Below, piece by piece: positions 24,315 through 35,924 of a DNA stretch of 64,000 nt. The DNA comes from Pegoplata infirma (Eukaryota > Arthropoda > Insecta > Diptera > Anthomyiidae). The notes beneath the pieces were generated by a model, which saw only the letters and a list, made by a program, of their open reading frames with translations, was not told the DNA's origin and did not search any database. The stretch is from assembly GCA_963921195.1 (NCBI GenBank), contig OY992537.1, positions 57,374,313-57,438,312 on the forward strand, in the 5' to 3' direction. Position 1 is the stretch's first letter. The number at the start of each line of letters is the position of its first letter. The translations under genes and the position numbers were made by a program.

Positions 24315-24472
24315 TCGAAACGAATAACGGTATCGATATCGGTATTGGTATCGTTTTTTTATTTATTTCGGTATCGGTATCGGTTACGGTATTTGAGTTG
24401 AATCGGTTACGGTATTACCGATACCGAAACGTCAATACCGGTACGTACCGGTATTATCGAAAAAATGCTTAA
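24315..24472. repeat. GGTATC subterminal minisatellite (left)
   Basis: Short units GGTATCGGTATCGGTTACGG and TACCGATACCG dominate. The counterpart is at 35745-35910 near the opposite end of the same element. Related but distinct GGGAATACC units occur at 61500-61640. Confidence 0.7.
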
Positions 24473-24639
24473 AATTTAAAAAAACCTATAAAAACTTAAA
24501 AAAAAAACATTTTTTTTTTCAATTTTAATACTAAACACGTTATTACGTATTTATTTTAAGCATTTTTGCTAAAATGCCCTTTAAATATGAAAAAAAAATT
24601 TAAAGAGCGTTTTTAAGGGGTCGGCGGGGGACGTTGCCG

Positions 24640-25114
24640 GACAACACCTAGAAACCGTGAAAAATAACAGTTTTGATTAGAAATATTATATTTTAAGTAA
24701 AAAATTAAAAAAAAAAAAAAAATTTACAACATTTTTTTTGAGTGTAAAATTTTTTTCGAGTGTAAGTTTTTTTTGTTTAATTGTAAAAATATTTGTGAGT
24801 GACAAAAATACATTGTAAAATATTTTTCTGACTCTTCAATGTTTAAATCTGGTTTAACGGGTTTTTCAACACGTGAATTAATGGTAAAACCAATCTGAAA
24901 TTCACGGTTTTCCGAATAATTTTTAGGAAAGTGATAGTTAATTTTCTAACGTGAAAAAAAATAACAGTAACAAAACTCTTTAAAAAATAACATTTACAAC
25001 ATTTTTGTTTTGAGTGTAAAATTTTCTTCGAGTGTAAGTTTTTTTTGTTTAATTGTAAAATTATTTGCGAGTGACAAAAATACTTTGTAAAATATTTTTC
25101 TGACTCTTCAATGG
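24640..25114 (+). repeat. Family A fragment, partly duplicated and split
   Basis: Two tandem partial copies of the family A tail ('TTGAGTGTAAAATTTT', 'GAGTGACAAAAATAC', 'TCTGACTCTTCAATG'). The first runs on uninterrupted through TTTAAATCTGGTTTAACGGG. The second is cut at 25122 by hAT-like element 2 and resumes at 35380-35530 with 'AGCTGGTTTAACGGGG' and 'TTTTCAACACGTGAATTAAT'. Confidence 0.65.
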
Positions 25115-25249
25115 TTTAAAAGCAGGGTTTAAAAGCTTGGACATATCTTTTTTTCTTGTCTGATGGCTATTCCAAAAATATACCAATCCATTTTTTTTAT
25201 AACATTAAGCTAAATGAAAATAGCAAGATATTTTAGCAGCTTAAGTGTT

Positions 25250-26041
25250 TGTTTGGACAACGAATGGCTTTTTTTATTTTATGTATATCCAAAAAAAGCA
25301 AAACAAAGTCTATTTTTTTTTATGTCTAAATATATTTAGCTTGTGTGTTTATTCTGCTTTGGACGCTGCTTTTGGATTCTGCTTTTGGACGCTATTTTTG
25401 GATTCTGCTTTTGGATGCTTTTTGGATGCTGCTGTTAGACAAATATTTAGATTATTTTATATAAAATGGAATGAAGAATAAATAACTCAACATTGAAAAT
25501 CTTTTTTAATGATTTGTATAATTTTAAGTGTAAATGAATTTGTTAATACAAATGTAATGAAATTTGTAAATATTATTAGAAGTTATGATTTGTTTTGTAT
25601 TTAAATTAATATAAAATTAAAGTTAATTAAGATAAAACAATTGTTGTTGTAAATTTAAGTATGTACAATTTTTTTTTTGCGGTACGGGCGGGGGTGGTTT
25701 TACTAAACTGTATAATATTTCGTTAAATGCTTTAAACATAATTGATGTTAAGAAAGGAAATTCACAGTTAAAATTGAAATAAATTTATGATGTACACCAA
25801 AACCTCAATATGCGGCCAATTGTTTTAATTAGAACACTGTGGTTCGTTCAAGTAAAACTGAAGTTATGCAAATATTGTATTTACGTTTTATTTTATTTAA
25901 ATTTTTTATGCGCTAACGAAAAATCGAAAAAAATAAAATTAATTTATATTGTGCATTAAAGCGAGTTTATGACATTTTGCTATCTAAAACATTTTTATAT
26001 AACCAAATTTCTATAGATAAAATTTCTAAGAATCTCAGATT
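25250..26041. repeat. Left arm of 792-bp inverted repeat
   Basis: It is the reverse complement of 34425-35215, nearly identical by eye across the whole length, including a GC patch GCGGTACGGGCGGGGG and a short TTTGGATTCTGC/TTTGGACGCTGC tandem at 25356-25435. The open reading frame shared by both arms is a by-product of the duplication and resembles no known protein. Confidence 0.85.
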
Positions 26042-27322
26042 TCCTTTCATATAAAAAATAGTTAGTTTTGACAACATTCGTTTAATTATTTTTTTAAAAC
26101 AAAAATACACATATAACTGTTATATTTGGTCTCTGGTTGAAATACAAAAAATTTCTTGCAATATTATAACAATTTTTTACACAAAATCTTTTTTAAACCA
26201 AAAATTTTTCCATTTTTGTAATTTTTCCAAAGAAAAGTAATGATCGGAAGTATAGTGCAATGTAAATATTAAAAAAAAAAAAAATTTAAAAGTATATGGT
26301 AGGTATGAAAATTATATAAAAATTATGAAAATTATATAAAAGCAACCACGTGTATGACATACTACGTATTTTTTACGGCGTACGGACATAACGACCAAGT
26401 GCATATCGCCCAATTTAAAAAAGTCATTCCACCAAAAAAAAATGTGAGTTAGTTGTTGTTGCAAAATTTTTTGGACGATATGGCCATTATTTTTGGGTAT
26501 TTTAACAATTTGCTTCAAATTTATATAAATTATCAAAAATGTCATATTACCCGAATATCAAAATGTTATATTTATAAAATGTCATAACACCCAAAAAAAT
26601 AATCATAAAACTCACCAAAATTGTTTGTTTTCAAGTTGAAAAGAGCTCAAATGTATTCCCTTCTTCGCTTACACCAAATCATTCGCTTCAGAGTACACTA
26701 TTTTTAGAGTACAGTGTTTGCGAATGAGAATGTTTACTATGATGCTAAACAACAAATTAAAAAATTTGCTGTGCTTGTTTAAACGAACACGAAAAATGTC
26801 GTGTTTGAACGATTAGAATGAAACAAACGTTCGTTTTTAGAATAACAAACATAGTAGAGATTATAAAAATAACACCGTGTTATAGAATATTTTTAACATA
26901 CACTGATCGCTTAGAATGTTTTTGTAAAAAAATGTTTTAAAAAAATTGTTGGAAAACTTATTATAAATATGGGGGTAAATAAAAAAATACGCTTTGATGA
27001 AAAAGTAAATTATGCTTTGTGAAAAAAATGTATTAGGATGTATGTATGTATAAGAAAAATATGCAAAATAATGCTGTTAGTTTTTTGTTTGTCTTTTTAC
27101 ACTTGCTCGTACACGCACACGCACAATCTTATTGTGTCGTTGAAACAAATCATAAACATTGTGTTTTTTTTTTTTTTTTTTTTAACTAAAAGTATTCCCA
27201 ACAACAGTAAGTACCGCTTTAAAGTTTTTAAAATATGTTTTTTGCAAATATGTTAGGGTGAAGAGAAATAAAAAAAAAGATTAAATAGTAGCGTAGTGAA
27301 AAATCTTCATATATATACATTA

Positions 27323-28054
27323 GGGTGGAGCTAATTAGATCTATTTCGAAAACGTCGGGTCGGTGAAGTTGCCTTTTAGGGTTGACATTAACACATTAAA
27401 ATATTGATCCTGTGAGACAAAGGCCTTGGCTTCAAAATCGGAGAGTTCCGAACAAAGTAAAAAAATATATTTTTTTTCTTAAATTATTTAATATTCGGAC
27501 ATTACTTAAAAAGTGTTTTTATGGTAATTTTTTTTTGTCTGTAAAAATTTGTTTTTGTAAATTTTTTTTTCTTGTTTTGCAAAAAAATATTTTATTATTT
27601 CTTGTTTTGCAAAAAATATTTTTAATTCGTTTTTTGCTGAAAATATAACGTCATGTTGGCTCAGTTTTGAGAATCTGTTTATTTTTATTTGTCGTTTTAT
27701 TTAATTTGGCCTTTAATGCAATTTGAAATTAATTTTAAGAAAATAAGTTGTTTTTAAAGAAAATTTTTTTAATTTCTTTACAGAAAAAAAAAATTTTTAC
27801 CATAAAAACACATTTCAGTAATGTCCTAATATAAACCCCCTACGTAGCGTAGTGATCAAAATCAAATAGAAAATCACAGTCTGCAAAGAAGAATAATTGC
27901 ACTCATTTGTTCTTATATAACGAAAATCTCTCTACGCTAGTTTACGGTTGAGGGTGCATAATATTTTATTAGCCTAAATATTTAAAAAAAAAAATAAACA
28001 ATTTTTTTTCACCGGCGTTTTCGAAATTCGAAAAAAGCATAATTTGCTCCACCC
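27323..28054. mobile_element. GGGTGGAGC-ended MITE, copy 1
   Basis: Left GGGTGGAGCTAATT, right AATTTGCTCCACCC. The left flank is TTA and the right flank TAA. Both ends carry a TTCGAAA motif next to the terminus. A second copy at 57032 has a clean TTA duplication, pointing to a PIF/Harbinger-type origin. The interior is A/T homopolymer-rich with no gene. Confidence 0.6.
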
Positions 28055-28722
28055 TAATGCACATACAAAAAAATAGACAAACTTTCGGTATTAGCAGAAC
28101 AGTTGAAAATTTTGTAAAAAAAATTTATTTGGTCACACACTACATATTTCATCATTATAGGTACTAACATTTTCTGCCATAAAGCAAAACATTTTTTTTC
28201 CCACAATGAACATTATTTTTCGAAATAGAAAAAGAATTTTTCAATCCACCCCAATATTTATTTTTATGTATTAAAATTTTTTTTATCCACTCTTATTTAT
28301 AAATTAATTTTCCCCATACTTATTTTTTATTTACCTCTTCATTTATGCTACATAACAAAATGTTTATTTTAATTCGCACTTGCATACATACATATATTTT
28401 TTTTATAAAAGAATTCCCCCAAATAGCCAAACAATATATTTTTTTTTATAAAAATCATTCTATTTACACGCTTCAGAGTACAGTATTTTCAAATCATTGG
28501 CTGTCTATGTACTCCCTAATTGGTTCATTCGTGTTACGAATGTCGTAACACTAGTGTGTGTAGCTTTCTCTTGCACTGTGAGCATAGAATGAAAAACTCA
28601 TTCGTGTTGAACGATAAGAATAGAATATTGTCCACATTCTAAATTTTTTAGAATGTCTCTAAACGCATTTTAACACCATCCGTGCACATGTCTGTTTTCA
28701 ACACAATATTTTAAAGTGTTAA

Positions 28723-29545
28723 TGCGTAGCCGGCCTTCGGCCGGGCTTAGGGATTACAAAATCCATGCATTAAACCCACCCTCTCCGCAAAGTAAAGTTT
28801 TCTACACTCAAAAAAAAAAAAAACTATAAAGTTAGCAAAAAATTTAGTTAAATTTAACTAAAAAAGCACCTGATTTTGGGCCTACTAAATTTTTAGTTAA
28901 TTTAACTAAAAATATTTAGCTAACTTTTCGTAGAATGAATGTAGCACAAAAAACCGTAACTTTAACTGAAAATTTAGCTGAAATTTCGTAACGTTTTTAT
29001 GTACATATATTAACAAAAAAATTAGTTGAATTCAGCTGAACTTTTTGTTACTTTTCGTAAATTAAAATTTACAAAATATTTTGTAAAAAATTGTAAGTTT
29101 ATTTTTTCTGTTTTTTCATCAGCTTAAGTAGAACTTATGAGATTCGCATAGGAGGCTACACAAGAAATTTCACTTAACAAATTTGTTACGAAAAATCAGC
29201 AAATTAATTAGTAAAAATTCGTAAACTCAGTTTTGAAGTCAACAAAAAAAATGAATTCAAAATTTGTTCAAAACTAGTATTTTCGTAAATTGAACTTAAC
29301 TAAAAAAAGTAGTTAAAACGCTGATTTTAACTAAAAATTTGCTAAAAAGCCAGTAAACTCGAGTTAACAAAAAAAAATTTGTTAACTTTACAGTTTTATT
29401 TTTTAGAGTGTAGCAGTCCTTTACGCTACAAAATTTGTTATGCCTCAAAAAGGCCTGTTAACCAAAATAGCTTTGGTTTGCAGAGAGGGTGAGTTTAATG
29501 CATGGAGTATGTAATCCCTAAGCCCGGCCGAAGGCCGGCTACGCA
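28723..29545. mobile_element. GC-ended inverted-repeat element
   Basis: Both ends read inward as TGCGTAGCCGGCCTTCGGCC followed by GGGCTTAGGGATTACA and ATGCATTAAAC, an inverted repeat of about 65 bp with few mismatches. Each end itself folds (GGCCGGCC... hairpin). This is the most GC-rich patch of the region. The element is interrupted by a TA-flanked MITE at 28805-29410. No target duplication was identified. Confidence 0.7.
28805..29410. mobile_element. TA-flanked MITE rich in GTTAACTAAAA
   Basis: It starts CACTCAAAAAAAA and ends TTTTTTAGAGTG, flanked by TA (28803-28804, 29411-29412). The interior is full of TTAGTTAAATTTAACTAAAA-type motifs running in both directions. It sits inside the GC-ended element, so it inserted later. 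Confidence 0.7.
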
Positions 29546-29839
29546 GAAAACTTTTATTACAATAAAACAAATCATAGAAGTCGTAATTTCGACATTTCGC
29601 CCAAAAAAAATATTTTGGATTTTTTGACAATTTTGTTTTGGGATAAATAACATTTTTAGACCTATAATTTTGGGCTTTATGAAGCAGCGTGGGCGATATG
29701 TCATTTGCGGTTTTGGGCGATAAGACCTTGGGCGCTATGTCCGTACGCCATTTTTTACTTCTATTGATACAAATAACAACTAACAAGCCAAAAAACATCA
29801 ACGACTACAAAATGGCGCGCTGCCATGCCATACATGGAG

Positions 29840-30489
29840 GTTTATATTGAAACTCATTTCAATTGCTCATAGCTTCTTAACCCCTTGACCGATTTTGCCA
29901 TAATTGGTACCAAAATAACCAAAAACACGTTGAGAATAATAAAATATAAACCTATTTAAAATTTTATTTGAATATGTCAACCATGAGCCAAGATAAATCA
30001 TTTTTAAATTTTGGGTTAAATTTCTGGTGCCTCACCCCATTGTGCAATTCCGCCAAAATTTTTTGTGAGTGTTAGGAATGATAAAACTACATTAAATGCC
30101 AAGTTTCGTTCGCATTCATTCAACAGGTGTCAAGTTATAGCATTTTTTTGGTTAAAATTCTTCATAATTTTAAAGGTACCTTTACATTTTCACTCATAAC
30201 TTTTAAAATACTTAACCGATTTCAAAAAAAAAAAATACATCAGTTTCTGCCTAGGAGAATTACGCCAAATGTTTAAATCGGTTCCGGTTTATTGCCAAAA
30301 ACATGGTTTCAACAGACAGACGGACAGACAGACAGACGGATATCGCTAGATCGACTTAAAATCGATCAAGGATCATGAATATATAATATATTATATATAC
30401 TTTATGGGGTCTTAAATCAATATTTCAATGTGTTACATACGGAATGACAAACTTACATATACCCTCTATCACCAGAGTGGAGGGTATAA
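29840..30489 (-). repeat. Truncated family A-type repeat
   Basis: Reverse orientation: 'CATAGCTTCTTAACCCCTTG', CAGACGGACAGACAGACAGA, 'TACTTTATGGGGTCTTAAAT', and the end hairpin CCTCTATCACCAGAGTGGAG. The opposite (GGCCAAGTCGAA) end is missing. It is divergent from the full-length copies. Confidence 0.6.
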
Positions 30490-30673
30490 AAACAATCACT
30501 CCACCCTTATGAACCCAAGTGAAAAGTCATGAAGCGATAGATAAACTGGCTAATAAAAAAACTCATTCATTATATAATTTTTTTTCAATCCGGGCAACGC
30601 CGGGTTCAAAAAAGCTAGTATTTAATAAATAACTTGAATAGTGGATCCCGCGTGAATCATGCGGAATTATGTA

Positions 30674-31140
30674 AGTTTGATTTTATGTTTTTAACACCTT
30701 GAAATATCAGTCTAGGACCCCATAAAGTATATATCTGTGGACGTTTGACAAAAGCACTTATTTTTTAAAAAAAATATTTTTAGAGCTTTTTTTAAGAGTC
30801 TGTAATGTTAAGAACTGGCCGATTTTCTCCACATTTTCCAAGAGATCTGATAACATAATATTTCAAATTGTTGAGATTTAAAAAAAAAATCATGGAAAAA
30901 GTGTTTGTTATAGCCGAAAAAGTCCATTCTAATAAATTTTTGACAAAATAACTTAAATCGAATTAAATGCTTTTGTCAAATCTCCACAGATATATATATT
31001 TATGATCCTCGATGGATTTTAAGTTGTTCTCGCGATGTCCGTCTGTATGTAGAAAACAATCCAACTATTGAAAGACAGCTTGGATGCATGTGAGGTTTGT
31101 CATATATATTTATAATTTTCTAGATGGTAATGCATTACCA
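30674..31140 (+). repeat. Family A fragment split by a MITE
   Basis: 'TAACACCTTGAAATATCAGT' through AAAGTATATAT lies left of 30735, and the matching continuation TATATATTTATGATCCTCGA through 'GCGATGTCCGTCTGTATG' lies right of 30989. Joined, they read as ordinary family A text. Confidence 0.65.
30735..30989. mobile_element. 255-bp MITE with CTGTGGA...TTTGACAAAAGCA ends
   Basis: Left CTGTGGACGTTTGACAAAAG, right (reversed) CTGTGGAGATTTGACAAAAG: about 22 bp of inverted repeat with two mismatches. It inserts into the TATATAT run of a family A repeat, so the duplication is visible as extra TATATAT but its length is ambiguous. Confidence 0.7.
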
Positions 31141-31337
31141 TTGTAGGAGTAAAAAAACAACTATATTTATATATATATGTAGTACAACCTCGCTTAACGC
31201 AACTAATAGAAACTTACTCAGTTGCGATAACTGAGTCACAATTTTTAGGGTCATATTTTTCTTTTATGGTTTAAATTGAAAAAAAAAAAAACAAATTTTA
31301 ACGCACATTTAAATCATTTATTTAAAAAAAATCACTA

Positions 31338-31966
31338 CCCAGCAAAACTTTGGTAATGGTTAGTGATTATATAACACATTACTAGGTAATGTATATACCT
31401 TATTTGTAGCATTATTTTAGGATGTCTTACCAAACATTTGTTCCACAACGCATTATTTTAAAGTGAAAAATAATGCTTTACTAATAATTTGTTACGTAAT
31501 GCATGATTATTGGAAAAAATGTATTTCATATTTATTATTAAATCATGGATGACTTATATTTGGTTACATTATGCATTGTTTTAAAATTTTAAATAATGCA
31601 TTATTTATAATTGGATGCATAATGCATTACAGTAACAAAAAAAATAAATATTTTATAAAAAAATGCATAAGTTTAAACTAGAGATGGGCCCACGACAGGA
31701 ATTTTATAATGACACACACTAACTCACGAGCATATTTTATCTACTTACACTCACTTACAATCACGTGAGTAAATTTAATACAAAATTACTTTTTCACTAC
31801 TCGTAACACCTTATATATTACGTTCTGGTATGCTATATTATATACCTTACTCGTATACATTACTTTGAGTCTCATCCCCTGTTAAAATCATCAATGCTGC
31901 AATGTATAAAATAAGAGATCTTATACCTTATTTTATACCTTATTTGGTAATCTAAGTTTTGCTGGG
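31338..31966. mobile_element. TA-flanked CCCAGCAAAA MITE
   Basis: It starts CCCAGCAAAACTTTGGTAAT and ends GGTAATCTAAGTTTTGCTGG followed by G, with TA at 31336-31337 and 31967-31968. The interior repeats TAATGCATTAT and TATACCTTA motifs. Relatives are at 49732-50131 and, truncated, 55700-56016. Non-autonomous. Confidence 0.7.
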
Positions 31967-32593
31967 TATTTTTCTTTAAAATAGCAAAAAACCCTATTAA
32001 TAAATAAAAAACAACACGGAAATTTTGAGAATTCTTTGTCTAGCGGTAAATTCAAAACTAATTTTAAACGCAATAGTTTTGGGCATCAGTAACATTAAGC
32101 AGCGATTTCAGTGGTTCAAAAGTTGTGAGCAAAACTGTGAATTTATTATTGATTTCATTTTAAATTTAAGCTAAGTACTCTGTTTCTTACGGTGAAAATT
32201 TCACTTAAACTTTAAACGTCTCAAATTGCAATAAAACATTTAAAAATCAAGAACTTTTGACAATGATAAGAAAGAAACGATCATAACAAAACTGAAATGT
32301 CACTTTTTCACGGCAATTTAAATTGTCTTGTATAATAAAAATGAGTGAAAACTTTTTTAACAATTTCCCCTTAATTCCTCGCGTTGCCAATTTTTTTTTT
32401 TTTTTATATGGAGTTTGACAGATTTTTTCCCGTGAAACCGAACAGAGTACTTAGCTTAAATGGTAAAAACACGCTAAATACTCTTTGATAAACATTAGTA
32501 TGTAAAAAAAATATTAAACAAAGTTTGTTCCTCACTTTTACTTTTTATCAATTGATTTTTTAAATTAATTAATTAATAAATTTTATCAATTGA

Positions 32594-34329
32594 TAACACC
32601 GTCCAACAAATTGCAACTTTTGGCTGTACACATGAACCGGACCCGAAAATTCGGAAAGTTGGGCCAAAAATAAAATACCCGTGTCTCCCAGTTTTTTTAG
32701 ATCAATTCGCGTTTTCGCGAAAAATGCAACAAAAAAAAAAAACGTTTCCACAATAGAAAAAAATTATGCTATTCAGAAAATGGGGTTAAAAAAAAATAAT
32801 TTGCGTACTCGCGAAAAATGTAATTATTTAAAAAAAAAAATACACCCAAAAAATTTCCCAGTTACTGGCTACTAAAATTTTAACTGAACCCCAGTTAAAA
32901 TACACCTAACTGAGGCCCAGTTATTCAAATAAGTTGATAGTAACTAATTTTTTAAAAAAATACAAATTCAATTATTGCGACAGGTAATGGTAACTATTTT
33001 CCCAGTTACTTTGAAAAATAATTTCTTCTTAGTTGAAAATGACGAAATTGATATGGGGGTTGGTTGTGTACAACCGAAATTTTATTCTAAATCATTTCTT
33101 TTTTGCAATGAAGAATCCAAATTATCATTTTTTAATTTTATTCACACATTTTAAAACAATACAAAGTTTATAATTTTTAACTCCATTTTTTTTTTTAATA
33201 TCTACGTTTTAAGTTAAATCTTTACAGCATCAGCATCAATTCTGCTTTTGGTCAGATTTCCTCGTCCGCCACCTTTAAACAAATAAAATTAAATTTCTTG
33301 TTATAATTTTTAATTTAACAAATATCTTTTAATCATTCTTACCATGGACCAAATGCACTATTTAATTTTTAACGACACAATATTTTTTTATTTAAAATTA
33401 TTTTGTTTACTTTTTGACAATTTAAAAAGAATTTGAAATACAGGGTAACTAAAAAACTGTTATTGTTAACCGAAATCATAGTTACTGGTGGCTAAGGCAG
33501 TTATTTTAAACAAATAAAATATTAACTGGAAATTTTCGTAACTGGCTAACTGGGGAATTTTTTCGGTGTACTAATTACACCCGTTTTCAATAGTTTATTT
33601 TTCATTATTATTTTTTACATAAAAAAGTACAATAAGTTTTCAAATAATATTTTGTCATCATAATATTATTTAAGTCAAATTTTATATTCTATACTTATAA
33701 AAATAAAAATAATTCGATAAATTTTTTCAAATTGCATTTTTCCTAAATTAATTTAAAAAAATTAGGTGAATATTTTATTTTTAGTCCCACTTTTCCAATG
33801 TAGTAAAATTTTTTTTAAGTGTGCAAAAAAATGCATTTTTCCGAAAACGCGAATAGATACATCAAACATTGAGAGACAAGAGAATTTTATTTTTAGCAAT
33901 TTTTGTATAAGGACCGTAATTCTACTGTAAATCATTTATATTTATGGTTTATATTTATAAAAAATTATGCAATACATTTTTTCAAAATTTCATTTTTCGT
34001 GAATTAATATGGAAAAACTAGAACAATACTTTATTTTAAGCCATATTTTCGGAATGTAGTAAATTTTTTCAAGTGTGCAAAAAAAAATGCATTTTCGCGA
34101 AAACGCGAATAGATATAGAAAAACCGGGAAACACAAGAATGTTATTTTGAGCCCCACTTTCTAAAAAGCAAACATTTTTTTTACATTGTAAATTTTTTTT
34201 TTTGCGTTTTTCGCGAAAACGCGAATTGATTTAGAAAAACTGGGAGACACGAGTATTTTTTTTTTTTGGCCCTACTTTCAGAATTTTCGGGTCCGGTCCA
34301 TGTGTACAAAAGTGTGTCGGACGGTGTTA
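32594..34329. mobile_element. Foldback element with TAACACCGTCC ends
   Basis: Arms of about 150 bp are inverted copies: TAACACCGTCC(A/G)ACA, then GACCCGAAAATTC, 'GTGTCTCCCAGTTTTT' and CGCGTTTTCGCGAAAAA. The right side has extra internal copies of CGAAAACGCGAATAGATA at about 33842 and 34098. The centre is interrupted by the MITE at 32843-33568. Confidence 0.7.
32843..33568. mobile_element. TA-flanked MITE with CCCAGTTA motifs
   Basis: Left CACCCAAAAAATTTCCCAGT, right (reversed) CACCGAAAAAATTCCCCAGT, with TA on both sides (32841-32842, 33569-33570). The interior holds repeated CCCAGTTACT and TAACTGGGG motifs in both directions. No gene. Confidence 0.7.
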
Positions 34330-34424
34330 TACTTTCTCTAAAGACAAAAAAATACCGTAGAATCTGAGACATTTTCTGTAGTAAAAGTGTCTAAGAAATA
34401 TGGGGCATTCTTTTATTAGAAAAA

Positions 34425-35215
34425 AATCTGAGATTCTTAGAAATTTTATCTATAGAAATTTGGTTATATAAAAATGTTTTAGATAGCAAAATGTCATAAA
34501 CTCGCTTTAATGCACAATATAAATTAATTTTATTTTTTTCGATTTTTCGTTAGCGCATAAAAAATTTAAATAAAATAAAACGTAAATACAATATTTGCAT
34601 AACTTCAGTTTTACTTGAACGAACCACAGTGTTCTAATTAAAACAATTGGCCGCATATTGAGGTTTTGGTGTACATCATAAATTTATTTCAATTTTAACT
34701 GTGAATTTCCTTTCTTAACATCAATTATGTTTAAAGCATTTAACGAAATATTATACAGTTTAGTAAAACCACCCCCGCCCGTACCGCAAAAAAAAAATTG
34801 TACATACTTAAATTTACAACAACAATTGTTTTATCTTAATTAACTTTAATTTTATATTAATTTAAATACAAAACAAATCATAACTTCTAATAATATTTAC
34901 AAATTTCATTACATTTGTATTAACAAATTCATTTACACTTAAAATTATACAAATCATTAAAAAAGATTTTCAATGTTGAGTTATTTATTCTTCATTCCAT
35001 TTTATATAAAATAATCTAAATATTTGTCTAACAGCAGCATCCAAAAAGCATCCAAAAGCAGAATCCAAAAATAGCGTCCAAAAGCAGAATCCAAAAGCAG
35101 CGTCCAAAGCAGAATAAACACACAAGCTAAATATATTTAGACATAAAAAAAAATAGACTTTGTTTTGCTTTTTTTGGATATACATAAAATAAAAAAAGCC
35201 ATTCGTTGTTCAAAC
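34425..35215. repeat. Right arm of 792-bp inverted repeat
   Basis: Inverted partner of 25250-26041. The arms lie about 130-165 bp inside the two ends of hAT-like element 2, so they are probably its subterminal inverted repeats and make it a foldback-like hAT element. Confidence 0.85.
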
Positions 35216-35744
35216 ATTCATCAGAGCTACTATTGGACAAGATAATGTGTACAGCCGGCTGCTGTTAGAAAGCTTGTTGTTGAATATTAAAGTGTGATGA
35301 CTATTTTTAGATATCATTAATGAAAATTATCAAATATTTGTCTGTTTTTGGATACTATTAGCAGCTTTTTTAAACCCTGTTTAAAAGCTCTTAAAGCTGG
35401 TTTAACGGGGTTTTCAACACGTGAATTAATGGTGAAACCAATCTGAAATTCACGGTTTTCGTAATAACTTTTGAACCACTGGACCAATTCTGCTATTCAA
35501 TACCAACCAGACCAGGTTCAGAAAGTTTCTATTGAGAGTCAAAATGACTCCAAAAAAAAAATTCGGGAAAATCAACAATTTTCTTCTGCTCCCGCATAGC
35601 GGTTGAAGTATGGCTTTTTTGGAAATTTTTACTTAATCCACGATGTGGGTGCCCAAAGATTTTTTTGATTTTTATGAGACTTCGGGGAGGCATTTAGAGT
35701 ACGATTTTTTATTTACAAAACCAAAAAAATTACTAACTTGGTTT

Positions 35745-35910
35745 TTTAGGAAAAACCGTTTCAATACCGGTACGTACCGATACTGACGGAAAAGGTTTTT
35801 GGATACCGGTATCCGATACCAAAACTGAGTTTCGGTAATGGTATTGGTACCGGTATTAAATTTAAAGGGTTTTGAAATGGATAACGGTATTGAAAAGGTA
35901 TCGATTGCCA
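35745..35910. repeat. GGTATC subterminal minisatellite (right)
   Basis: Units such as ATACCGGTACGTACCGATAC and GGTATTGGTACCGGTATT. Mirrors the array at 24315-24472 near the left end of hAT-like element 1. Confidence 0.7.
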
Positions 35911-35924
35911 ACATTGGTTAGAAG

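Larger units (their letters stand above)
26376..29749. mobile_element. Nested element with GGCGTACGGACATA ends
   Basis: The left end reads CGGCGTACGGACATAACG. The right end, reversed, reads GGCGTACGGACATAGCGCCC. ATTTTTTA occurs on both sides (26368-26375, 29750-29757), an 8-bp duplication although low in complexity. Subterminal ATATCGCCCAA/GGGCGATATG motifs repeat inside both ends. It contains the elements at 27323 and 28723. Confidence 0.55.
25123..35379. mobile_element. hAT-like element 2, nested (10.3 kb)
   Basis: The ends are CAGGGTTTAAAA and its exact reverse complement TTTTAAACCCTG. TTTAAAAG precedes (25115-25122) and follows (35380-35387). The interrupted family A copy reads continuously once the element and one duplication are removed, and its neighbouring duplicate preserves an uninterrupted version. 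Near the ends lie 792-bp inverted arms. No transposase is evident. The central 8.4 kb is filled with other insertions. Confidence 0.8.
24303..35916. mobile_element. Composite hAT-like element 1 (11.6 kb with nested insertions)
   Basis: Left end CAAGGTTGGCAATCGA and right end, reversed, CAATGTTGGCAATCGA form matched termini. GTTAGAAG flanks both sides exactly (24295-24302 and 35917-35924), an 8-bp duplication fitting the hAT pattern nTnnnnAn. Subterminal regions on both sides consist of GGTATCGG-type repeats. The original element was probably short, and most of the length is a family A fragment plus hAT-like element 2 and its contents. No transposase was recognised. Confidence 0.75.

Noticed and set aside
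25245..25481. 78-residue frame duplicated at 34985-35185
   Set aside because: The duplication is explained by the 792-bp inverted arms. The sequence is driven by a short TTTGGATGCTG tandem and resembles no domain.
24303..35916. One large inverted duplication from 24.3 to 35.9 kb
   Set aside because: The family A fragments on the two sides have the same orientation, and separate 8-bp duplications define two nested elements, so the symmetry comes from nested transposons.
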